Shown: positions 1 to 5,090 of the stretch, in pieces
Position numbering within the stretch: position 1 is the stretch's first letter
Layout of the letters: each line of letters opens with the position of its first letter
DNA from: Planctomycetia bacterium
Lineage (GTDB): Bacteria > Planctomycetota > Planctomycetia > Pirellulales > UBA1268
Reading direction: 5' to 3'
Assembly: GCA_009923125.1 (NCBI GenBank)
Contig: RFUD01000162.1
Span: 1 to 6,061 of the forward strand
Length of the DNA: 6,061 nt
The notes under the pieces: generated by a model
Told to the model about the DNA's origin: nothing
The model's database searches: none
What the model saw: only the letters and a program-made list of their open reading frames with translations
Translations under genes and position numbers: made by a program

Positions 1-532
1 GGCCGAAGGCGGCGGCCGCCACCACCACGACCGGCACGCCCGCTATCGCACCGCGCGTGTGCGCCCAGGCGTCGCGGGGCGCGGTCGTGCCGACGAGCGC
101 TTCCAGCGTGGCCGCCGCCCCGGGCCCGACGACGAGCAGGCCGGCGACCGCGGTCGTCTCGTCCGCGATCTCGATCGGCTCGCGAATGTGGTACCTCTCG
201 AGATGCTCCGCCAGCGAGACCGCGGCCCCCGGCTCCGCATCGATCCACACGCCGTCGTCCGTTCGCAGGATCGCGGCGAGGGCCAGCACGTGCCCCTTCG
301 CATCGGCGAAGAATCCCTCCGCCCCGGCCCCGGGCTTCAGGCACGAGACGGCCGCCGTGGTGAATCCGTCGACAAACGCGGCGGCGGCCGATCCGCGGAC
401 CGCGACGGCGACACGACGCCCTGCATCCGCCCACACGACCCCCGTTGTCGGTGCCTCCGCAGCCCCCGGCATCCTCGACTCCGCCATGCGTGATTCCATC
501 TGCCCGTGTCTCCAACGCCCCATGTCGCCCAT
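1..532 (-). CDS. ygfZ: YgfZ/GcvT-like folate-binding protein, 5' part only (runs off the left edge)
   Basis: About 177 N-terminal residues are in the window and the rest lies beyond base 1. The visible part resembles the N-terminal domain of the YgfZ/GcvT family: FVDGFTTAAVSCLKPGAG corresponds to the family's 'FLQGLxTNDVxxLxPG' segment. It is followed by GFFADAKGHVLA (the 'KGRILAD' position), then VWIDAE, a leucine-rich helix and HLERYHIREPIEIADET, matching the family's 'L+KYxxRxxVEIxD' stretch. Family members bind tetrahydrofolate, and YgfZ helps maintain Fe-S enzymes such as MiaB. The diagnostic YgfZ motif K-G-C-[YF]-x-G-Q would lie outside the window, so a GcvT-type aminomethyltransferase cannot be excluded. 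In-frame ATGs occur at 532, 523, 499 and 487. I chose 532 because a purine-rich GGGAGAGAGG lies just upstream and a TGGTAGCCT element sits at a fitting distance; homology itself begins only after the 487 start. The gene is divergent from the HTH gene at 751. Confidence 0.62.
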   Translation of the reverse strand, partial: MGDMGRWRHGQMESRMAESRMPGAAEAPTTGVVWADAGRRVAVAVRGSAAAAFVDGFTTAAVSCLKPGAGAEGFFADAKGHVLALAAILRTDDGVWIDAEPGAAVSLAEHLERYHIREPIEIADETTAVAGLLVVGPGAAATLEALVGTTAPRDAWAHTRGAIAGVPVVVVAAAAFG

Positions 533-537
533 CCACG

Positions 538-547
538 CCTCTCTCCC
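538..547 (-). promoter_or_regulatory. Ribosome binding site favouring the 532 start
   Basis: On the minus strand this reads GGGAGAGAGG, with the last GAGG five bases from the ATG at 532. The other in-frame ATGs (523, 499, 487) have no equally good purine run, which is why the most upstream start was preferred. Confidence 0.45.
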
Positions 548-566
548 GCCGAAGCGTGCCGGCGTG

Positions 567-572
567 AGGCTA
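567..572 (-). promoter_or_regulatory. Possible extended -10 promoter element for the YgfZ-like gene
   Basis: The minus strand reads TGG followed by TAGCCT, fitting an extended -10 of the form TGnTAnnnT. Transcription would start near base 560, about 28 bases before the ATG at 532. No convincing -35 hexamer is visible at 16 to 18 bases, so the call is tentative. Confidence 0.3.
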
Positions 573-622
573 CCAGAGGCGACGAAAAGCGACGTCGCGA
601 GGTGGCCGATGCCACCCCGAAA

Positions 623-662
623 AAATTCCGCGCGGATGCGAAATTTCCGCGCGAACGCATCC
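623..662. repeat. Direct and inverted repeats in the divergent control region
   Basis: TTCCGCGCG occurs twice, at 626-634 and 645-653, 19 bases apart and both preceded by an A/T-rich run. The second copy is enclosed by the inverted repeat GGATGCG (634-640) and CGCATCC (656-662). This is the only AT-rich patch (AAAAAATT, AAATTT) in a GC-rich window. It lies between two divergent genes, one of which encodes an HTH protein, so an operator is a reasonable inference. Confidence 0.45.
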
Positions 663-686
663 TGAACCCGCTGCGTAAATCCTTCA

Positions 687-701
687 CCGCGACGATCGCG
701 G
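687..701. repeat. Short palindrome upstream of the HTH gene
   Basis: CCGCGA and TCGCGG flank a CGA spacer, giving a 15-base imperfect dyad centred about 57 bases before the HTH start. It could be a regulator site or a small hairpin in the leader. Short GC palindromes are common by chance in DNA this GC-rich. Confidence 0.3.
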
Positions 702-736
702 CGGCCCACGAGAACACCGGGCCCCAGCCACGCACC

Positions 737-742
737 AGGAGG
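737..742 (+). promoter_or_regulatory. Strong Shine-Dalgarno site for the HTH gene
   Basis: A perfect AGGAGG lies eight bases before the ATG at 751. It fixes the start there rather than at the internal ATG of residue 40, and it is the best ribosome binding site in the window. Confidence 0.85.
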
Positions 743-750
743 ACCATCGC

Positions 751-1362
751 ATGGCCACCGTGGACTTTGACCGCGCGTGCGACGACGACTACGAGGACCA
801 CGATCCGTTCGCCGTCGCCGACAGCGAACACTCCGACGTGGCCCGGGCGGCCGGCGAGACGGGGGTGATGGCCTCGATCGATCAACCCGTGCGGCGCCGG
901 TTCCAGAAGCGCATGCACCGCATCGCCGAGGTCCGACACCGGCAGGGCGTGACCCTGCGGAACGTCGCCCGTCGGCTCGGCCTCGAGATGGCCGTGGTCC
1001 GGCGACAGGAACAGCCCGACTGCGACCTCCGGCTGTCCGACGTCATGCTCTGGCAGGAGGTGCTCGAGGTGCCGATCGCCGAGCTGCTCGTCGAAGCCGA
1101 GAGCCAGCTCTCCGGGCCGGTGCTCGAGCGGTCGCGGATGGTGAAGCTCATGAAGACGGCGGCGGCGCTCCGCGAGCAGACCCGCGGGACATCGACCGGT
1201 CGGATCGTGGACATGCTCGTCGATCAGATCCTCGAGATCATGCCCGAGCTCAAGGATGTCACGCCGTGGAACACCGTGGGACAGCGGCGCACGCTCGACG
1301 ACCTGGGGCGCACGGCGACCTGCGCCGTGCCCGAGGAGATTTTCCGGCGGGTGCCGGGCTGA
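751..1362 (+). CDS. Helix-turn-helix (XRE/Cro-like) protein of probable planctomycete family
   Basis: A 203-residue cytoplasmic protein, probably a DNA-binding regulator. Residues 1-40 are strongly acidic and look disordered (runs such as CDDDYEDHD). Basic residues 47-64 lead into a helix-turn-helix: RIAEVRHRQGVTLRNVARRL, then an RRQE segment near 84-87, ending around VPIAELLVE near residue 112. The layout is that of Cro/C1-type domains. The second half (about 120-203) contains RMVKLMKTAAALREQ, a VDMLVDQILEIMPELKD helix and a terminal PWNTVGQRRTLDDLGR segment, which do not match any effector domain I can name. From memory, similar proteins recur in planctomycete genomes; this needs a search to confirm. 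No membrane segment or catalytic motif is seen. The start is fixed by AGGAGG. The divergent repeat-rich region upstream could be its own operator. It appears monocistronic, as a separate promoter follows. Confidence 0.85.
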   Translation: MATVDFDRACDDDYEDHDPFAVADSEHSDVARAAGETGVMASIDQPVRRRFQKRMHRIAEVRHRQGVTLRNVARRLGLEMAVVRRQEQPDCDLRLSDVMLWQEVLEVPIAELLVEAESQLSGPVLERSRMVKLMKTAAALREQTRGTSTGRIVDMLVDQILEIMPELKDVTPWNTVGQRRTLDDLGRTATCAVPEEIFRRVPG

Positions 1363-1402
1363 CGCGACGCCTTGCGGGTGCAGGCGCAGGCCGCCATCGA
1401 CC

Positions 1403-1431
1403 TTGTGAATCGGGTGGCCCGTGCGTACCAT
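1403..1431 (+). promoter_or_regulatory. Sigma-70-like promoter for the small membrane peptide gene
   Basis: TTGTGA at 1403-1408 and TACCAT at 1426-1431 are separated by exactly 17 bases. The -35 keeps TTG and the final A, and the -10 has the form TAnnnT. Transcription would begin near 1438, leaving a leader of about 48 bases before the GTG at 1486. It is the best full promoter seen in the window. Confidence 0.55.
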
Positions 1432-1471
1432 CCCGGCGTTGCTCCGGCCCACCCGCTCTCGTCCGCGTCGT

Positions 1472-1478
1472 GAGGAAA
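1472..1478 (+). promoter_or_regulatory. Ribosome binding site of the 28-residue gene
   Basis: GAGGAAA lies seven bases before the GTG start codon at 1486. With the promoter upstream, it argues that this very short reading frame is translated. Confidence 0.55.
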
Positions 1479-1485
1479 GTCTCCC

Positions 1486-1572
1486 GTGTTCTCGCTCCTC
1501 GGCGTTCTCGGCATCACGCTGATCCTGTTCGTCGTCGTGGCCGTCACGGCCCGGCTGATCCTCGGCCGCTAG
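1486..1572 (+). CDS. 28-residue single-helix membrane peptide, function unknown
   Basis: A GTG-started reading frame encodes 28 residues. Nearly the whole peptide is one hydrophobic helix (LLGVLGITLILFVVVAVTAR), ending in a basic LGR tail. The positive end suggests the C-terminus is cytoplasmic. Evidence that it is real: a TTGTGA-N17-TACCAT promoter, a GAGGAAA ribosome binding site at normal distance, and a composition expected of a membrane helix rather than a chance frame. The last 29 bases overlap the 3' end of the convergent two-helix membrane gene. I recognise no named family. It could be a partner of a larger membrane complex, a regulator of one, or a toxin-like hydrophobic peptide; nothing here decides among these. 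The main risk is that it is a chance frame, since homology cannot be checked here. Confidence 0.6.
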   Translation: MFSLLGVLGITLILFVVVAVTARLILGR

Positions 1573-1939
1573 CGACGGAGTCGGCCCGGAAGCCCAGGGC
1601 GCCGGCGACGAGCACCAGCGTGAACGCGCCGAGCGCACCGCCCAGCACGAGCCAGGCGGCGATCGCCAGCCAGACGTAATCGCGCAGCCACACCCGGAGC
1701 GGTGGTTCGGCGCTCTTGGGCACCTTCCGCTGCACCGGCCCCTGTCTTCCGGACTGCGAGCGCATCGCGTCACGAAACTCGTCCCACCGCCGTTGGGCCT
1801 CGGGTTGCTCCAGCGATTCGAGCCAGGCCGCCCGCGAACGGACCACGATCGCAGGCGGCACCACCAACACCGCGGCCCACACCGCGGCCAGCAGCGCGAG
1901 CGTCCACGTGGCCAGCCGTCTGCGTCGCTGCGGAAGCAT
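1544..1939 (-). CDS. Small protein with two membrane helices, conserved-looking, function unknown
   Basis: A 131-residue protein. It begins with a basic LPQRRRRLA stretch, then membrane helix 1 (about residues 10-33). A polar loop of about 55 residues follows, then helix 2 (about 88-115). By the positive-inside rule the N-terminus is cytoplasmic and the loop extracytoplasmic, giving an N-in/C-in hairpin, although the loop is itself basic in places. The loop carries WDEFRDAMRSQSGRQGPVQ, then VPKSAEPPLRVWLRDYVWL just before helix 2. This dense, non-repetitive segment looks like a conserved signature but belongs to no family I can name. The reading frame is open far upstream, but residues before 1939 look like non-coding translation, so ATG 1939 was chosen. 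No good Shine-Dalgarno site precedes it. A weak promoter lies at 2008-2035. The gene converges with the 28-residue gene, with overlapping ends. Confidence 0.72.
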   Translation of the reverse strand: MLPQRRRRLATWTLALLAAVWAAVLVVPPAIVVRSRAAWLESLEQPEAQRRWDEFRDAMRSQSGRQGPVQRKVPKSAEPPLRVWLRDYVWLAIAAWLVLGGALGAFTLVLVAGALGFRADSVASGRGSAGP

Positions 1940-2007
1940 CTCGAGATCGCGCCCGCCAGGGCCGCGTTCCAGGGGTGGGTGCGACGGGCGAATCCCGCAG
2001 CCCCTCC

Positions 2008-2035
2008 ATTTTCCACGCCTTTCCCAGGGGGACAA
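2008..2035 (-). promoter_or_regulatory. Possible promoter for the two-helix membrane protein gene
   Basis: On the minus strand TTGTCC (2035-2030) and GAAAAT (2013-2008) are 16 bases apart, giving a predicted start near 2001 and a leader of about 60 bases. Both boxes match the consensus only partly, but they sit in one of the few AT-containing patches of this divergent intergenic region. Confidence 0.33.
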
Positions 2036-2062
2036 CCGGTCTGGCGTTGCCGGGGGGCCGCT

Positions 2063-2071
2063 TGGTAGGGT
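2063..2071 (+). promoter_or_regulatory. Possible extended -10 element for the SPOR-like gene
   Basis: TGGTAGGGT fits TGnTAnnnT. It would start transcription near 2078, about 52 bases before the ATG at 2130. No clear -35 box is visible. The same TGG-TAnnnT form occurs ahead of the YgfZ-like gene. Confidence 0.28.
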
Positions 2072-2129
2072 CCGCTCGCGCGTCCGGTATCCCTCGTGGA
2101 AGCATCCCTCCCTCTCGCCCGCCCCGACC

Positions 2130-3263
2130 ATGGACAACCGCAGCGTGACCAGCCCGACATGCATGACCCGTGAGACCGCGGCCGGAGGCCGGAGGCGGTG
2201 GCTTCGAATCCTGCCCGCGATCCTGGGAGTCATGCTGGCCACCCGTGCCGCGAATGCGTTCGGGCAGGCGGGCTGGCTGCCCACGTCGTGGTTCTCGACG
2301 ACCGACATCCCGGCCGAGGCGATGTTTCCCCTGGCGGAAAAGGACGGGCCGTGGCTCATCCTCGCCACGACGTTCCGCGGCGAGGGCGCCCGCGAAGACG
2401 CCCGACGGCTCGTGCAGGAACTCCGGCGCGACCACAAGCTCCGTGCCTACACGCACGAAAAGGCGTTCGACTACACCGGTCGCCAGCAGGGGCTCGGCCT
2501 CAACCCTGACGGCACTCCGAAGAAGATGCGCTACGCCAACGCCGAGCAGGTCGTCGAGGTCGCCGTCCTGGTCGGCGACTTCAACGCCTTCGACGACCCG
2601 CGCGGCCAGAAAATTCTCGCCACGGTCAAGTCACTCCAACCGCAGGCGCTCACGGGCGACGCCGGCAAGAGCCGGTCGTTCTCGGAGTTCCGCAAGCTGG
2701 TCGGGATCGACAGGAACGCCGTGAAGGGCCCGATGCACCTGGCGTTCGTGATTCCCAATCCGCTGCTGCCGGATGACTACTTCACGCGGCAGGACGTGGA
2801 CCGGTTCGTGGTGGAGATGAACGCCGACGTCACCCACAGCCTGCTCGACTGCCCCGGGCGTTACAGCGTGCGCGTGGCGACCTTCACCGGCGCCGGCACG
2901 TTCGACCAGAAGGCGATCGCCTCCGGGGAGGATGGAGTCAAGCTGGAGAGCCGCCTCGCGGACGCCGCCGACAAGGCGCACCGGCTCACCGAGGCCCTCC
3001 GCCGGTCGGGCTGGCAGGCATGGGAGTTCCACGACCGCGAGTCGAGCGTCGTCTGCGTCGGCAGTTTCGACCAGTTGTCCGTTCCCCAGGCGGGCGGCGG
3101 GTCCGCGGCGCATCCCGAGGTGACCCGCATCGTCCGGGAACTCGGCCCGGACGCCACGAAACTCGCCGCCGGCACGGTGATGCCACGGTCGATCGACGGC
3201 ATCCTCCTCGACGTGCAGCCGAAGCCGATCGAGGTGCCCCGCGAGCCCGGCGGCTGGCGATGA
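2130..3263 (+). CDS. Secreted protein with two SPOR-like modules, function unknown
   Basis: A 377-residue protein. Its N-terminus is a signal peptide: basic GGRRRWLR, then hydrophobic residues 24-38, with likely cleavage after ANA (43) or GQA (47). The mature part seems to hold two repeats of the SPOR pattern (a beta strand, a helix, then a 'VxVGxF' strand). Module 1 runs from about 74 to 172: PWLILATTF, a helix REDARRLVQELRR, AY, then VAVLVGDFNAF. Module 2 runs from about 244 to 345: RYSVRVATFTG, a helix AHRLTEALRRSGWQAWEF, then SVVCVGSF and a helix. SPOR domains bind glycan strands lacking stem peptides in the periplasm. Whether these modules do so is inference, as the match was made by eye. 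The start is either ATG 2130 or ATG 2163; neither has a Shine-Dalgarno site. Upstream extension of the frame looks non-coding. The stop overlaps the rdgB start as ATGA, suggesting co-transcription and translational coupling. Confidence 0.78.
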   Translation: MDNRSVTSPTCMTRETAAGGRRRWLRILPAILGVMLATRAANAFGQAGWLPTSWFSTTDIPAEAMFPLAEKDGPWLILATTFRGEGAREDARRLVQELRRDHKLRAYTHEKAFDYTGRQQGLGLNPDGTPKKMRYANAEQVVEVAVLVGDFNAFDDPRGQKILATVKSLQPQALTGDAGKSRSFSEFRKLVGIDRNAVKGPMHLAFVIPNPLLPDDYFTRQDVDRFVVEMNADVTHSLLDCPGRYSVRVATFTGAGTFDQKAIASGEDGVKLESRLADAADKAHRLTEALRRSGWQAWEFHDRESSVVCVGSFDQLSVPQAGGGSAAHPEVTRIVRELGPDATKLAAGTVMPRSIDGILLDVQPKPIEVPREPGGWR

Positions 3264-3874
3264 TGGTCGGCGCTCCGCACGTCCTCGTGCTCGGCACCAC
3301 CAACGCCGGCAAGCTCCGGGAACTGGTGGAACTCCTCGAGCCCCTCGGCATCCCCTGCAGGTCGCTGGCCGGCGATCCCCGGGCCGTCGAGGTGGAGGAG
3401 ACCGGCGGCACGTTCGCCGAGAACGCGGCGCTCAAAGCGGCCACGCAGGCCCGGGCCCTCGACGCGTGGGTGCTCGCCGAGGACAGCGGCCTCGTCGTCT
3501 CGGCCCTCGACGGCGCCCCCGGCATCTACTCGGCCCGGTTCTCCGGCCACGGCGCCACCGACGCGTCCAACAACGCGCTGCTGCTCGAGCGCCTGGCCGG
3601 CCGACGCGGCGCCGCGCGGGCCGCCCACTACGCCTGCCATGCCGCGCTCGCGGATCCGGCCGGCCGGATCGTCGCCACGTCGTCGGGGACCTGCGGCGGC
3701 CTGATCGCCGAGACGCCGAGCGGCACCGGCGGCTTCGGCTACGATCCCCTGTTCGTCGTGCCGGAGTACCACCGGACGTTCGGCGACCTCGCCGCCGCGG
3801 TGAAGTCCGTGATCAGCCACCGCGCGCGGGCCCTGCGGGCCATCATCCCGGAACTCGCGCGGCATCTGCGGTAG
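3260..3874 (+). CDS. rdgB: XTP/dITP diphosphatase (RdgB/HAM1 family, non-canonical purine NTP pyrophosphatase)
   Basis: A 204-residue cytosolic enzyme of full family length. It hydrolyses ITP, dITP and XTP to the monophosphate and pyrophosphate, keeping deaminated purines out of DNA and RNA. All family motifs are seen: TTNAGKLRE (13-21) for the phosphate-binding start, GGTFAENAALKA (49-60) with the metal-binding glutamate, AEDSGL (73-78) with the catalytic aspartate D75, PGIYSARFSG (87-96), GTGGFGYDPLF (155-165) and SHRARAL (186-192) for base recognition. Lys182 sits where E. coli RdgB has its K in the 'EKSAISHR' segment. The ATG at 3260 overlaps the preceding stop (ATGA); a second ATG follows immediately at 3263. 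The weak ribosome site fits translational coupling to the upstream SPOR-like gene. The last 32 bases overlap the convergent glycosyltransferase gene. No defect is visible. Confidence 0.97.
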   Translation: MMVGAPHVLVLGTTNAGKLRELVELLEPLGIPCRSLAGDPRAVEVEETGGTFAENAALKAATQARALDAWVLAEDSGLVVSALDGAPGIYSARFSGHGATDASNNALLLERLAGRRGAARAAHYACHAALADPAGRIVATSSGTCGGLIAETPSGTGGFGYDPLFVVPEYHRTFGDLAAAVKSVISHRARALRAIIPELARHLR

Positions 3875-4958
3875 GCACGCCCCGCGGCTCGGCGAGCCGA
3901 TGCTCGATCACGCGCACGACGTCGGCCGTGCCGTCGATCCGGCCCGCCAGGGCGTCGAGCGGCCCGCGAAACACGTCGAGCCGCTCCAGGAAGCCCCGCA
4001 CGTGGTCCGGCGTGACCTCCTCCAAGAGCGTGAAGTCGCCGCAGCCCATGCCCGCGAGAAAGTGGCTGTTCATCAACTGCTCCGCGTGCGCCCGCTCGGG
4101 CAGGAGGAGCATCGGCTTGCCGAGGTGCAGGGCCTCCCCGATGAGCTGGTTGCCGGCGGCCGACACCAGGCAGCGGCAGGCGGCGAGGTCGTCGATGAAC
4201 CGCCGCTCGTCGATCGCGTGAAACGACACCGCCCCGACCGGCTCACGTTCGCCGAGGCCGTACACCCGCACGGGCAGACCGCAGTCGGCGAGCGTCGCCA
4301 GGGCCGCGAACGGCGTGTGCCGCCGCAGGTAACTGAGCACGAAGCCCTCGTGCCGCGGCGTCGCCCGGGCGACCTCGGCCCGCAACAAGGGCCCGACCTG
4401 CACCACATGCTCCCAGCCGCGCCTGAGCGGGGGGCGGAAAAACGCCGACACGACCGTATCGGTCGCGCCGGCGACGTACATCCAGACGGCATGCCCCATC
4501 AGCCACGCCTGCCACTGCAGCCACCACGGGAGCGACGACAGGTCGTACGCCAGGAGGAAATGCTGGTGATCGACACTGACCAGCGGGATGCGGAGCCGTG
4601 CCGCCGCCCGCGGCAGGGCGGGTTCGAAGTCGGTCACCGCGAGCTCGGCGCCGAACGCGTCGAGCTCGCGCAGCATGAGATCGACGAGGGGGCCGAGCTG
4701 CCGGGCCTGGTACTCCAGCCCCGTGGTGATCGACCGCGTCACATCCAGCCGGCCGCCCGTGTACTGGAACACGATCCCGGGAATGCCCACGAGCCGCACG
4801 CGGTCATCGCGGGCGAATCGTCGGCCGAGAAACTCCAGGGCGTCGGCCGAGGTGAAGATGAGCAGCGTGTGCGCGTCGCGGAGCCGTTCGACGAGCGTCG
4901 CGATCCGCGTGGCGTGGCCTCGTCCCTCACCGCACAGGCTGATGGCGATCTGGGACAT
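3843..4958 (-). CDS. Glycosyltransferase of the MJ1255/VC2487 type (GT-B fold)
   Basis: A 371-residue protein without a signal peptide, probably acting at the cytoplasmic face of the membrane. The N-terminus has ISLCGEGRGHATR (6-18), the glycine-rich 'GxGxGHxxR' loop typical of MurG-like and MJ1255/VC2487-type GT-B enzymes (TIGR00661). An acceptor-side domain follows with VTDFEPALPRAAA and VSVDHQHFL, and an aromatic patch (LPWWLQWQAWLMGHAVWMY, about 147-165) that may touch the membrane. The C-terminal half has the donor-binding pattern: CLVSAAGNQLIGEALHLGKP (about 261-281), LLLPERAHAEQLMNSHFLAGMG (about 282-303). The E(A)LHLGKP and HAEQ positions match those that hold the sugar nucleotide in related enzymes. 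Donor and acceptor are unknown. Start at ATG 4958: the frame stays open upstream but only as antisense to the neighbouring isomerase gene. It converges on rdgB (32-bp overlap) and diverges from the isomerase. Confidence 0.88.
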   Translation of the reverse strand: MSQIAISLCGEGRGHATRIATLVERLRDAHTLLIFTSADALEFLGRRFARDDRVRLVGIPGIVFQYTGGRLDVTRSITTGLEYQARQLGPLVDLMLRELDAFGAELAVTDFEPALPRAAARLRIPLVSVDHQHFLLAYDLSSLPWWLQWQAWLMGHAVWMYVAGATDTVVSAFFRPPLRRGWEHVVQVGPLLRAEVARATPRHEGFVLSYLRRHTPFAALATLADCGLPVRVYGLGEREPVGAVSFHAIDERRFIDDLAACRCLVSAAGNQLIGEALHLGKPMLLLPERAHAEQLMNSHFLAGMGCGDFTLLEEVTPDHVRGFLERLDVFRGPLDALAGRIDGTADVVRVIEHRLAEPRGVPTADAARVPG

Positions 4959-5019
4959 GCTCGCATCCGATGGCGCGGGGCCGGAGTGTCGGGTAGCATT
5001 GTGTCTGGAAAACGTCCGT

Positions 5020-5029
5020 CTGGCCAGAA
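5020..5029. repeat. 10-base perfect palindrome between divergent genes
   Basis: TCTGGCCAGA is its own reverse complement. It lies roughly midway in the 132-base gap between the divergent glycosyltransferase and isomerase genes, next to a second GTCTGG at 5003-5008. It may be a regulator site; chance cannot be excluded. Confidence 0.25.
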
Positions 5030-5090
5030 TCTTCGGTAAACGCGAGAGTCCGGCAGTCGCGGCATCCCGCCGATTTCCGACGGCGTGTCG

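Noticed and set aside
615..662. AT-rich patch as a replication origin
   Set aside because: No DnaA-box cluster or origin-associated gene is present; the patch is only tens of bases long and better explained as promoter or operator DNA.
1363..1402. Terminator after the HTH gene
   Set aside because: No GC stem followed by a T run can be drawn here.
1716..2129. Upstream extension of the SPOR-like gene
   Set aside because: This part is antisense to the two-helix membrane gene, and a signal peptide begins only after 2130 or 2163.
1940..2129. Possible dispersed repeat element in the divergent gap
   Set aside because: Runs such as CCCAGGGGG and CCGGGGGGCC gave the impression of a repeat unit, but no second copy or terminal inverted repeats exist in the window.
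337..2160. 607-codon open frame on the minus strand
   Set aside because: It crosses the YgfZ-like gene, the HTH gene and the two-helix gene in other frames. Its translation is Arg/Gly/Pro-rich with no domain, as expected for a shadow frame in GC-rich DNA.
3900..5039. 379-codon plus-strand open frame
   Set aside because: It is antisense to the glycosyltransferase gene, whose motifs are clear. The translation is dominated by Arg, Gln, His and Pro and has no recognisable domain.
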